Below, one piece after another: positions 9,560 to 17,233 of a stretch of 44,051 nt of DNA (position 1 is the stretch's first letter; each line of letters starts with the position of its first letter). The stretch is from the IMG/VR virus record IMGVR_UViG_3300044940_000601, positions 1-44,051 of that record; one strand, written 5' to 3'. A program made the translations under genes and the position numbers. This stretch comes from a virus. Below the pieces are notes generated by a model. That model was not told the origin of the DNA. It made no database searches and saw only the letters and a list, made by a program, of their open reading frames with translations.

Positions 9560-10519
9560 TTAAATATCCTGCATCATTTCCCTAAATCTAAATTCGTCTA
9601 GGGTTCCATCCCTTCTCCAGATTGAATAATCTTCTTGATTCTTAATGATGTGTTTAATCATAGTCAAATTATCAAAAATTAGTTCAGGAAGTGGATTACC
9701 ATAGCAGTAGAAGTCACCACCAACTTCTCTCGGAGCACCCTTTAATGAAGTTAATTGATTATCATTACAATAGAAGTCATAAGTGACTTCTATTGGAGCT
9801 CCCTCTAATGAAGTTAGTTGATTATTATTACAGTAAAAACTACCACCGATTTCTCTCGGAGCACCCTCCAATGAAGTTAGCTGATTATTATCACAGTAAA
9901 AACTAACACCGATTTCTTTCGGAGCTCCCCGCAATGAAGTTAGTTGATTATTACTGCAGTGGAAATTGTCACCCACTTCTCTCGGAGCTCCCTCTAGTGA
10001 AGTTAATTGATTACTACTACAGTGGAAATTACCACCTACTTCTCTTGGGTCTCCTTCCAGTGAAGTTAATTGATTATCATAACAGTAGAAATCGGTACCG
10101 ACTTCTCTTGGTGATCCCTTTAATGAAAATAATTGATTACTAATACAAGAGAAACCACCACCCACTTCTTTTGGAGCTCCCTGCAGTGAAGTTAATTTGT
10201 TATTACTACAGTAGAAATCACCACCCACTTCTTCCGGAGATCCTTCTAATGAAATTAATTGGTTACAATAACAATAGAAATTACCACCTACTTTTTTAGG
10301 AGCTCCTTTTAGTGTGGTCAATTTGTTATGACTACAATAGAATCCACCACTTACTATACAGAACTCCAACGGTAATTCTAATAATTCCCTATCAGTTAAA
10401 TTTACATCACCATCTACATCAATAGATCCATCCACATTTAGAGTATATTTTTCTATACCATATTGCTGGCAAATCTGATGAATTTTGTTAAATTTAGAGG
10501 ATTCTAGTAAATATTTCAT
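9560..10519 (-). CDS. LRR-array protein with 10 repeats
   Basis: 319 residues, ten repeats. The N-cap is divergent (LTDRELLELPLEFCIVSG). One repeat carries IEVTYDFYCND, shared at DNA level with the left-edge gene at 1-110. The terminal repeat and C-cap match those of the 6615-7637 gene. It therefore looks like a mosaic of at least three sources. Ends EMMQDI. Confidence 0.9.
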   Translation of the reverse strand: MKYLLESSKFNKIHQICQQYGIEKYTLNVDGSIDVDGDVNLTDRELLELPLEFCIVSGGFYCSHNKLTTLKGAPKKVGGNFYCYCNQLISLEGSPEEVGGDFYCSNNKLTSLQGAPKEVGGGFSCISNQLFSLKGSPREVGTDFYCYDNQLTSLEGDPREVGGNFHCSSNQLTSLEGAPREVGDNFHCSNNQLTSLRGAPKEIGVSFYCDNNQLTSLEGAPREIGGSFYCNNNQLTSLEGAPIEVTYDFYCNDNQLTSLKGAPREVGGDFYCYGNPLPELIFDNLTMIKHIIKNQEDYSIWRRDGTLDEFRFREMMQDI

Positions 10520-10544
10520 TTACATATTAAATTTAGAGTATATA

Positions 10545-11504
10545 TTAAATATCCCGCATCATTTCCCTAAATCTAAACTCATCTAGGGTTCCGTCGCTTC
10601 TCCAGATTGAATAATCTTCTTGATTTTTAATGATGTGTTTAATCATAGTCAAATTATCAAAAATTAGTTGAGGAAGTGGATTATCATAGCAGTAGAAGTT
10701 ACCACCAACTTCTCTCGGAGCTCCCTCTAGTGAAGTTAATTTATTATCATAACAGTGGAAATTACCACCCACTTCTCTCGGAGCACCCCTCAATGAAGTT
10801 AATTGGTTATTATAGCAGTAGAAGCCACCACTGACTTCCTCCGGAGCCCCTCTCAATGAAGTTAATTTATTATTATGACAGTAGAAATGACCACCCACTT
10901 CTATCGGACCTCCCTCCAGTGAAGTTAATTGATTATAACCACAGTGGAAACTACTACCGACTACCTCTGGAGCTCCCCTCAATGAAGTTAATCGATTATA
11001 ACAACAATAGAAAACACCACCTACTTCTCTAGGAGCTCCCTCCAGTGTAGTTAATTGATTATTATTACAGTAGAAATTACCACCTACTTGTCTTGGAGCT
11101 CCCCTTAATGATGTTAATTGATTATCATCACAGTAGAAACTACCACCAACTTCTTTCGGAGCCCCCTCCAGCGAAGTTAATTGATTATTACTACAAAAAA
11201 AGCCATCACCGACTTCCTCCGGAGCTCCTTCCAGTGAAATCAATTGATTGCTACCACAGTTGAAATCACCACCGACTTTTCTCGGTGAACATTCTAGTGA
11301 AGTTAATTGGTTACCATAGCAGCGGAAATCACCACTTACTATACCGAACTTAAGGGGTAATTCTGATAATCCCTTATTGGTTAAATTTACATCACCATCT
11401 ACATCGATAGATCCATCCCCATTTACAGTATAGTTTTTTATACCAAATTCCTTACAAATCTGGTCAATTTGGTTAAATATGGAGGATTCTAGTAGGTATT
11501 TCAT
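10545..11504 (-). CDS. LRR-array protein with 10 repeats, first intact gene of the array
   Basis: 319 residues, ten repeats, starting MKYLLESSIFNQID. In transcription order it is the first intact copy. Its AT element (11528-11539) is embedded in the stop region of the truncated copy at 11534-11805. Repeats 8-9 share the 155-bp block with the 7663-8748 gene. Like others in the family it has no signal peptide or membrane segment, so a cytoplasmic or virion-internal location is expected. Confidence 0.9.
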   Translation of the reverse strand: MKYLLESSIFNQIDQICKEFGIKNYTVNGDGSIDVDGDVNLTNKGLSELPLKFGIVSGDFRCYGNQLTSLECSPRKVGGDFNCGSNQLISLEGAPEEVGDGFFCSNNQLTSLEGAPKEVGGSFYCDDNQLTSLRGAPRQVGGNFYCNNNQLTTLEGAPREVGGVFYCCYNRLTSLRGAPEVVGSSFHCGYNQLTSLEGGPIEVGGHFYCHNNKLTSLRGAPEEVSGGFYCYNNQLTSLRGAPREVGGNFHCYDNKLTSLEGAPREVGGNFYCYDNPLPQLIFDNLTMIKHIIKNQEDYSIWRSDGTLDEFRFREMMRDI

Positions 11505-11527
11505 TAGGATACATATTAAATTTATAG

Positions 11528-11539
11528 TATATATTAAAT
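11528..11539 (-). promoter_or_regulatory. AT-rich putative promoter element of the LRR array (representative)
   Basis: On the minus strand this reads ATTTAATATATA and contains the TAA that would end the preceding copy. The same element recurs at all 14 gene ends of the array, from 6 bases before to 5 bases after the low-coordinate end of each stop codon. The last codon is ATT or TTT in every case. Distance to the next ATG falls in three classes: 5, 18-19 or 23 bp. Promoter function is inferred from recurrence, not shown. Confidence 0.55.
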
Positions 11540-11805
11540 ATCCCGCATCAATTCTACAAATCTAAATCTAAACTCATCTAGGGTTCCATCCTTTCTCCAG
11601 ATTGAATAATCTTCCTGATTTTTGATAATTTGTTTAATCATATACAAATTATCTAAAATTAGTTTAAGCAAGGGATTATCATAGCAACGGAAACCACAAC
11701 AATCTCTTTTGGAGTTTCCTTTAATTAAGTTAATTTATTAAAATGACATAAGAAATCACCACCGACTTCTCTCGGAGCTCCCCTTAATGAAGTTAATTGA
11801 TTATG
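11534..11805 (-). pseudogene. 5'-truncated, decayed LRR-array copy at array edge
   Basis: The family C-cap and about two repeats can be recognised, but the N-cap is absent. A small duplication at about 11565-11575 disrupts the C-cap, and repeat sequence near 11705-11745 is degenerate. Family similarity ends abruptly near 11805, where unrelated plus-strand coding remnant begins. This marks the array boundary and probably a recombination junction. Confidence 0.75.
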
Positions 11806-12215
11806 TCTCGTCAAAATGGATAAAAGGTAGAACTAAAAATAAAAAATTTGGCGGTTATAATTTATCCGGTAAGGTTTGTTATTTTAATAAGTTGTTAAAT
11901 AAAGAAAAATATTTTGAAAACAGTGATATAATACCTGACGGGTAGATAAAGGGTAAATTGAAAAAAAAAAGACTTTGTTTTTATAATCCTAAATTAAATA
12001 TAGAAAAATTATTTACAGAGGATTCACCAGAATTTAGATCTATTCGAGGTAGGTTACCTAAATTACCTTTTATTGAGGAGATTAAAGACATAAGTGAGTT
12101 TATAAGAATTTTTAGAAGTGATGTGGATGAGGAATCCTTGATGTGGCATCGTGACCGTGAAGATGAAGCCACACATCAAATGAATCTTGAGATAAAAATT
12201 AAAAAATTATTTTAA
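11806..12215 (+). pseudogene. Remnant of a WIKGR-repeat protein
   Basis: Read in one plus-strand frame, this encodes KWIKGRTKNKKFGG, then a YFNK segment, then IIPDG-stop-IKGK, then FYNPKLNIEK and RSIRGRLPKL. The repeated W-I-K-G-R/K plus YN(P) pattern is typical of tails of phage homing-endonuclease-like and related proteins. The TAG at 11943-11945 sits exactly where Trp is expected (one-base change from TGG). The 5' end is lost at the LRR array junction. The 3' part (from a TTG at 11958) stays open for 85 codons and contains MWHRDRED, a motif I associate with other small phage proteins. Confidence 0.6.
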
Positions 12216-12221
12216 TATATA
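12211..12221 (+). promoter_or_regulatory. TTTAATATATA element before 12260 gene
   Basis: TTTAATATATA, 38 bp upstream of the ATG at 12260. As in the LRR array, the TAA stop of the preceding reading frame (12213-12215) lies inside the element. Proposed promoter by recurrence. Confidence 0.5.
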
Positions 12222-12259
12222 CATAAAAAAATCTAAACAAATAAAATTCCATATAAAAT

Positions 12260-13012
12260 ATGAATAGAACATTAGCTGGAAAAAGAATCGAATTAATTAG
12301 AATGGAGGACCCATATACAAACCTTAAAGAAGGTGATAAGGGTACTATTCAATTTATTGATGATATTGGACAAATTCATGTTAAATGGGATAATGGCTCG
12401 ACTTTAGCTATCTCACCTGAGATCGATGAATTCAATATTATTGAAGAGTCTTTAAATAAACTGAGACATGTTAGACTATTTGAAGAGTTTATTTTAGGTT
12501 CAGATATTGGTTATATTAATACAAAAATGGAAGAGTTATCTGATCTAGTTGATTCAATTGATGATGAATTTATTTCTTTTGAGTGGTCACTGAATAATAA
12601 TCTTTTAAATGTAACCCTGGAGATTAACCAAGAACAAATAATAATTAAATATGATATAGAAACCGGTAAATTAATTAGAAACATCAAAGGAAAACTTGAT
12701 TCTGACCAATGTGATAATGTTGAAGAAGCTATGGATATTATTGAAGATTGTATTTACAATTTTTTGGGTGTTTCTGAGAGAGCAAAAACCAAAGGTGAAA
12801 AATATAAAGGTAAACACATACCCGCTAAATATCTAACTAGTAAAAAAGATGCTATGAAAAAAGAAATTGAAGAGTTTCGCGGTAAGAAAAAATACAAAAA
12901 AGACTGGGAAGCTGATATAGATAAAAGATCTGGTAAAAGAATTGAAACTAAAAAATCAGCCGCCACTAAAGCATATCATCGAATGTTTGAAAAAAAAAAA
13001 TTAAAAATATGA
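12260..13012 (+). CDS. DUF4314-like protein with basic C-terminal domain
   Basis: 250 residues. Residues 1-60 read GKRIELIRMEDPYTNLKEGD followed by GTIQFIDDIG, H.KWDNGSTLAI.PEID, which matches the DUF4314 domain as I know it: a small SH3-like beta domain of unknown role in phages and bacteria. The middle (about 80-160) is acidic and unassigned. The last 70 residues are strongly basic and contain KGKHIPAKYLTSKKDAMKKE and a Lys/Arg-rich tail. The stop codon overlaps the next start (ATGA at 13009-13012), so the two genes are probably translationally coupled. Whether it binds nucleic acid is unknown. Confidence 0.75.
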   Translation: MNRTLAGKRIELIRMEDPYTNLKEGDKGTIQFIDDIGQIHVKWDNGSTLAISPEIDEFNIIEESLNKLRHVRLFEEFILGSDIGYINTKMEELSDLVDSIDDEFISFEWSLNNNLLNVTLEINQEQIIIKYDIETGKLIRNIKGKLDSDQCDNVEEAMDIIEDCIYNFLGVSERAKTKGEKYKGKHIPAKYLTSKKDAMKKEIEEFRGKKKYKKDWEADIDKRSGKRIETKKSAATKAYHRMFEKKKLKI

Positions 13013-13569
13013 AATACTTAAAATTATTTGAAAACTTTAAACACGAAGACGTTGTTGCCGGTGATGAATATAATGAATTTGACGAAGACTCAAAAATTGA
13101 TTTAACGATTGAATTAGAGTATAAATTAAGGAATATGCCTCATGATTCTAAACTAACAGTAAATGATTTTATACAAGAATTTGGAATAGACCCAAAAGAT
13201 ATGACTAATTTTGGTTGGGCAGCAATTTTAAAAAATCGTAAAATTTACAAGGATATGTCAGATGAAGAATTTAATAAATTATATAATGAATATAAAAATT
13301 CAATGAATGAATCTAAAAAATCTAATATAACTACTTCACTTAAAAAGAAATCTAAAGCATCTGGAATACCTATGAAAATTTTAAGAAAAGTATTCAATAA
13401 AGGAATGCAAGCTTGGAATGCTGGTCATAGACCAGGTGTGGCTCAACATCAGTGGGGAATGGGTCGTGTAAACTCATTCATAACTGGTGTTGGTGGTGCT
13501 AGAAAAGCCGATGCTGATTTATGGGCTAAAGCCAAAGCTGCTAAATCAAGGTATAAGAAAAAGAAATAA
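13009..13569 (+). CDS. Phage protein with C-terminal GHRPG/QHQWG domain (DUF5824-like)
   Basis: 186 residues. It starts MKYLKLFENF, the N-terminal tag seen in many proteins of this phage, followed by an acidic segment. Residues about 115-180 hold a compact domain: SGIPMKILRKVFNKG, AWNAGHRPG, QHQWGMGRVNSFITG and GGARKADADLW. I recognise this as the domain annotated DUF5824 in other phages; its biochemical role is unknown. The C-terminus is Lys-rich. Coupled to the DUF4314-like gene upstream by a 4-bp overlap. The tag suggests it might be a virion or internal head protein, which is inference. Confidence 0.7.
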   Translation: MKYLKLFENFKHEDVVAGDEYNEFDEDSKIDLTIELEYKLRNMPHDSKLTVNDFIQEFGIDPKDMTNFGWAAILKNRKIYKDMSDEEFNKLYNEYKNSMNESKKSNITTSLKKKSKASGIPMKILRKVFNKGMQAWNAGHRPGVAQHQWGMGRVNSFITGVGGARKADADLWAKAKAAKSRYKKKK

Positions 13570-13664
13570 TATATTAACCATCCTAAAAAAAAAATCAAAT
13601 AACCTTTACAACAAATGAAACAATTAGATTTAACAATTATTTTAATTTTAATTTTGTTCCTTAT

Positions 13665-14534
13665 TTAATAGTTTGTTATTATAAGGTGCTTAACTGAATT
13701 ATCATATCTATTTTTAATATTAGTTGAATACTTCAGATCATATTCATCTTTTATGAAATCTTTATATAATTCTGATGTAAAATCATCTTTGTTTATTATA
13801 ACCATAACCTTTGCATTTTTAATACTTTTGAAGGTATTAAATAAATCTATTTGTTGATCTTTACCAAATACATTTTCATGTGAATATTCTTTAAATTCTC
13901 TTGTATAAGGTGGGTCTATAAAAATGAAAGTATTATCATCATCATTTTTAGTCATTACTTCTTTATATGAATCACAAAAAATATCAGTATTTCTTAATTT
14001 TTCTATATGCTCCTTTTTTATATTTGGATTGAATGATTTATAATTACCATATGGTATATTGAATTCACCTTTTGAATTAAACCTTCTCATTCCATTAAAT
14101 GCTAACTGATTTACTATTAGAAATCTAAATGCTCTATCTATATCGGATAGATTTTTCAATCCATCTTTTCTGTCTTTATTTCTCCACTCATAATATATAA
14201 GTCCTCTTTCTTTTTTTGCTTCTGATATAGTTAGTTTTTTCTCTTTTTCTTTTTTTGAGATCTCTGATATTTTATCAGAAAAAATTTTAGACATCTTTAA
14301 TATTTCATCGGGGTTTTCTTTAAGAACTTTTAAAAAATTTATAAGTTCAGTGTCTATGTCATTTATAACATTTTTATTAGATTCTAAACTCCAATAAACC
14401 GCACCACCACCAAAAAACGGTTCAACAAATTTATAATCTTCATTATTTTTAACAAAATCTGGATAATATTTTGAAAAATTTTTTATTTCTTTTCGTTTAC
14501 CACCTGTCCATTTATAAATCGGATCTAATTTCAT
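13665..14534 (-). CDS. dam: DNA adenine-N6 methyltransferase, Dam type
   Basis: 289 residues of the alpha class of N6-adenine methylases (MTase D12; T4 Dam, DpnM). It shows KWTGGKRKEI near the N-terminus (8-17), the SAM-binding motif FVEPFFGGGAV (36-46), a target-recognition segment, and the catalytic motif DPPY at 207-210. It would methylate adenine in phage DNA, most likely in GATC-like sites, either for restriction avoidance or to mark DNA for replication or packaging. No partner endonuclease gene lies next to it, so a restriction-modification pair is unlikely. The product looks complete. Confidence 0.93.
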   Translation of the reverse strand: MKLDPIYKWTGGKRKEIKNFSKYYPDFVKNNEDYKFVEPFFGGGAVYWSLESNKNVINDIDTELINFLKVLKENPDEILKMSKIFSDKISEISKKEKEKKLTISEAKKERGLIYYEWRNKDRKDGLKNLSDIDRAFRFLIVNQLAFNGMRRFNSKGEFNIPYGNYKSFNPNIKKEHIEKLRNTDIFCDSYKEVMTKNDDDNTFIFIDPPYTREFKEYSHENVFGKDQQIDLFNTFKSIKNAKVMVIINKDDFTSELYKDFIKDEYDLKYSTNIKNRYDNSVKHLIITNY

Positions 14535-14650
14535 AAATATCTTATATTAGTTTTAATTAAATGGTTTTAAAAAAAATAATCTACAAAAAAAAATTATATT
14601 ATAAAAAATATCAATTATGTCGGAAGAATTTACCCTTTGAATGATAAAAT

Positions 14651-15796
14651 CTATTCTTTTTTGGAGTCGTAGTTTTCGTCATAGATTCTTACTATTTCAT
14701 TAAATTCCTGTAGGACACCCATTTTAATCTTTTCATCTGGATAACTTTGATTAGAAATATACTCACGAATCACATCTTTATATTCTAGTTCAATCTTTAT
14801 TGATTGAGACAAATCAGAAGATTCTTTGATGATTTCTAAAGTTGAATTAGTTTCTTCATCACTTAAATCTTTTAGTTTTTCATCTCGAATATCATCTATA
14901 TAGTCAACCGAAGCAAAGTTACCAGTCTCCAACATCAACTCCAATTTTCTTCTCAATTTACGATTACCGATAATTAAAGAATTAGAAATAAAAAGATCTA
15001 TATAGTCTTTAGTAGAAACTTTGTCTAATTCTTCAATATGTTCTTCTTTAGTGATATAAAGTTTTCTAAATTTAGGTGAAATATTGTTAGGTATAAACTT
15101 CTCGGTTTCTTCTATGACATCTAAAATGAAAATACCTTTTTGATTATTGATATCATTACGATCCATTTCATGAATAGAACCAACAAATGTAAAATTCTTA
15201 TTAACTTGTTGAATATGAATATGTCCCGAATAAACGTGTTTATAACCTGAAAAGGCTTCTATATCAATTTTATCGTGATTTTTATGAGCTATTGAATTTA
15301 AGTGCATTTTAGCACCATTTAGATCAGAGTGACAAAAAAGATAATCACAACCTGAATATTTTTTTAAGATTTCAATTTGGTCTTTTCTTTTTTCGACCCA
15401 AGGAAGCATTAAGATAGATTTACCCATAAAATCAATCTTAGTAGGCTCTTCATAAACATTCACGTTAGGAATATACTTATAAAGTTTTACGGTATTGATA
15501 TCATTAGAGCTTTTATTATATAAATCGTGGTTGCCGATAATAACATGTACTTGACAAATTTGAGACATTCTTTCTAAAATAGACTGCGCATAGGTTAATA
15601 TATTTATAGGCACTACGTTTCGATTATCAAAAAGGTCACCACAATGAACAATAATATCATTTTTAGTGAGTTCTTTTTTAAGAAGTGGAAATAAGAAATC
15701 TTCGAAGTATTCTTGAGAAACTTTAAACCATTTATCAACTGAGTTTGGATAACCTAATCCTAAATGTGTATCACCAATAACTAAAATTTTAGACAT
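14651..15796 (-). CDS. 47: gp47-like recombination nuclease (Mre11/SbcD family)
   Basis: 381 residues with the calcineurin-like phosphoesterase motifs in order: GDTHLG (8-13), CGDLFDNRN (51-59), GNHD (87-90), CHSD (154-157) and SGHIH (189-193), which bind two metal ions. T4 gp47 pairs with the gp46 SMC-like ATPase to process DNA ends in recombination-dependent replication; size agrees with gp47 (about 340). The gp46 gene, normally adjacent in T4-like phages, is not in this window. The gene ends with TAG, a rare stop here. A TTTAATATAAAT sequence lies upstream of the ATG. Confidence 0.92.
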   Translation of the reverse strand: MSKILVIGDTHLGLGYPNSVDKWFKVSQEYFEDFLFPLLKKELTKNDIIVHCGDLFDNRNVVPINILTYAQSILERMSQICQVHVIIGNHDLYNKSSNDINTVKLYKYIPNVNVYEEPTKIDFMGKSILMLPWVEKRKDQIEILKKYSGCDYLFCHSDLNGAKMHLNSIAHKNHDKIDIEAFSGYKHVYSGHIHIQQVNKNFTFVGSIHEMDRNDINNQKGIFILDVIEETEKFIPNNISPKFRKLYITKEEHIEELDKVSTKDYIDLFISNSLIIGNRKLRRKLELMLETGNFASVDYIDDIRDEKLKDLSDEETNSTLEIIKESSDLSQSIKIELEYKDVIREYISNQSYPDEKIKMGVLQEFNEIVRIYDENYDSKKE

Positions 15797-15998
15797 TCAT
15801 AAATATAATTTTTTTATTTATATTAAATAAATACTCAAAAGTTATACTACATATTTAATTTCAGCATTTTCTAATAAAGCCCTTTTTTCGTTTCCTTTTG
15901 TTAATTTAATAAGTTAAATTACAATTAGATTATTCTAAAAGAAAATCATAAAAATTATTATCGATTGAAAACTAATTAAAGTAACACTCAGTGATGTG
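15797..15998. other. Intergenic region between gp47 and the small ORF
   Basis: About 200 bp, divergent. On the minus strand, 15842-15913 is open for 23 codons that look protein-like (LTKGNEKRALLENAEIKYVV) but have no start codon and are preceded by a stop; it may be a gene fragment. The rest is AT-rich leader sequence, including the probable gp47 promoter. No tRNA-like structure was found. Confidence 0.4.
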
Positions 15999-16214
15999 AT
16001 GAAACATGTAGATAATTTTATTGAAATTGATCCAAATCAAATTAAATATTTATTAATTGATACAAAAAAAGATCCTGTGAGAGTTGAAGCTGCTGATTAT
16101 AAAAACTATCCAATTGTAATAGATTCAAAAGCAGGTAAACCAATATCTATACTAGATGTACAACATCGTTTGGTCAAAGCATTACGTAATGTTAAAATAA
16201 AAGATCGAATTTAA
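15999..16214 (+). CDS. Small hypothetical protein, probably frameshifted near its 3' end
   Basis: 71 residues from ATG at 15999 (MKHVDNFIEID); a GTG three bases earlier is also open but MKH is the usual start in this phage. The product is not recognised. Just after an A-rich run (16195-16202) another frame continues as SNLNLDTAPVKFKSVFDK and stops at 16261, which reads like the true C-terminus. A one- or two-base indel, or a sequencing error, would explain it. The protein precedes the tail tube gene. Confidence 0.5.
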   Translation: MKHVDNFIEIDPNQIKYLLIDTKKDPVRVEAADYKNYPIVIDSKAGKPISILDVQHRLVKALRNVKIKDRI

Positions 16215-16285
16215 ATTTAGATACTGCCCCTGTGAAATTTAAGTCTGTTTTTGATAAATAATTAGAAAAAAGTCAGATTTACTAA

Positions 16286-16300
16286 TTAATATATATATAA
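16286..16300 (+). promoter_or_regulatory. TTAATATATATATAA element before tail tube gene
   Basis: Variant of the recurrent AT element, 16 bp upstream of the gp19-like ATG at 16317. A strong late promoter would be expected for the abundantly needed tube protein; promoter function is inferred. Confidence 0.5.
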
Positions 16301-16316
16301 AAATAATAAAAAGAAT

Positions 16317-16937
16317 ATGCCATTACCACATTTTACAAGATTATTAACAACCGGAAGTCCAGGTGGTCCCGGAACTAAGCCTCATGAGGCTGTATATTTG
16401 AATTTATTTGAGATTACTTTCATATTACCTACGATTCTACAAGCTCAGGGTAGAGATCCAATTTTAATGCTACAGAATGCGTTAAAAATTGATATAAGTC
16501 TAACAGAAGCAGATATAGGAGTACAGGAGCAAAGATTTAAGTACTCAACTCGAGCTTTCTTAACTACACCAACTAAGACTACAATTGAATTTAGTATACC
16601 ATTTAACGTTAATGTTAATGATGCTGGTTCAATGGAAATCTGGAACACATTAAAAGCTTGGTATGACTTAGTTTGGAACTCACAAAATGGTTCATTGCAT
16701 TATAAGAGTGATATAATTGGCACTATCATCGTTAACCAACATGATAAAAAGGGTATTGTTTTAAGAAGGGTTACTTTCCAAAACTGCCAAATCAAGAAAC
16801 TTGGTGGTATTTCTTTAGATTGGACATCAAATGATATCTGGAAAGATGTTACTGCTGATTTCATAGCTGATTACTGGATTGATGAATACATAGATGGTAA
16901 CTTCACAATTCAACCTCCTATTATACCTGGTTATTAA
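16317..16937 (+). CDS. 19: Tail tube protein, gp19-like
   Basis: 206 residues, against 163 in T4 gp19. The fold signature is visible: an N-terminal hydrophobic strand segment (NLFEITFILP), a central region (FKYSTRAFLTTPTKTTIEFS), AWYDLVWN, and a late RRVTFQNCQIKKLGGISLDW segment typical of phage tail tube proteins, which stack as hexamers around the DNA channel inside the sheath. The gene stands alone on the plus strand and converges on the hub and sheath genes, whereas in T4 gene 19 directly follows gene 18. It ends at a bidirectional terminator. Confidence 0.85.
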   Translation: MPLPHFTRLLTTGSPGGPGTKPHEAVYLNLFEITFILPTILQAQGRDPILMLQNALKIDISLTEADIGVQEQRFKYSTRAFLTTPTKTTIEFSIPFNVNVNDAGSMEIWNTLKAWYDLVWNSQNGSLHYKSDIIGTIIVNQHDKKGIVLRRVTFQNCQIKKLGGISLDWTSNDIWKDVTADFIADYWIDEYIDGNFTIQPPIIPGY

Positions 16938-16958
16938 TATTTAAAAAATATAGAATTA

Positions 16959-16986
16959 AAAAACCCACCATATAGTGGGTTTTTTT
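16959..16986. terminator. Bidirectional intrinsic terminator after tail tube and hub genes
   Basis: Stem AAACCCAC/GTGGGTTT around a six-base loop, with an A run on the left and a T run on the right, so it can work in both directions. It separates the converging tube gene and the hub operon; the stop of the minus-strand gene lies at its edge. Confidence 0.8.
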
Positions 16987-17233
16987 ATTTGAACTTATTT
17001 ATCATTCCTGACATCTGATTCATATAACTTGAAGGATTAAAATTAGGCATTGAACTCATTTGTTTTTCTTCTTCTTTTTTCTTTTGTTTTTCTTCTTCTT
17101 CAGCTAATTGATTAACTATTTTAATGTTTTCTTCTAGCATCCAGAAAGGCCACTCATCCATAGCCCATTCTTGAGTATGGTAATGTTTTTGTAAAAGTAG
17201 CTTATTCTTTAATAAACTGGTCAAAGGCATCAT
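16985..17233 (-). CDS. Small gp51-like baseplate hub assembly factor (putative)
   Basis: 82 residues. The N-terminal half (LLQKHYHTQEWAMDEWPFW, then EENIKIVNQLAEEEE) follows the pattern of small proteins found next to hub genes in T4-like phages (gp51, the hub assembly catalyst), with aromatic residues and an amphipathic helix. A charged Glu/Lys run and a Met/Asn/Ser-rich tail follow. It begins ATGATG 32 bp inside the end of the gp26-like gene, so translation is probably coupled. The gp51 name rests on pattern and context only. Confidence 0.5.
   Translation of the reverse strand: MMPLTSLLKNKLLLQKHYHTQEWAMDEWPFWMLEENIKIVNQLAEEEEKQKKKEEEKQMSSMPNFNPSSYMNQMSGMINKFK

Larger units (their letters stand above)
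1..11805 (-). repeat. Tandem array of LRR paralogues built from 63-bp repeats
   Basis: Fourteen consecutive copies or remnants of one gene family, all on the minus strand. Each intact protein has an N-cap of about 62 residues (MKYLLESSKF, then a DGSIDVDGDV segment, then LPLKFGIVSG.FYC), a run of 21-residue repeats with the pattern xNxLTSLxGAPxxVGxxFxC, and a C-cap of 47 residues (NPLPQLILDN, then DYSIWRRDGT, DEFRF.EMM). Protein length equals 109 + 21n, where n is the number of full repeats (3 to 12 here). The repeat fits an LRR frame (F.C..N.L) with Cys in a core position. Gene spacing is 5-29 bp. Such LRR proteins occur in phages and bacteria; their function here is unknown. Confidence 0.93.

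Noticed and set aside
1-11805. CRISPR array or diversity-generating retroelement as explanation for the periodic repeats
   Set aside because: The 63-bp repeats are coding, have no constant repeat/unique spacer pattern, and no reverse transcriptase or cas gene is present in the window.
13615-13668. 17-codon hydrophobic ORF (MKQLDLTIILILILFLI)
   Set aside because: It overlaps the end of the convergent methylase gene and is within what AT-rich sequence gives by chance; no leader element.
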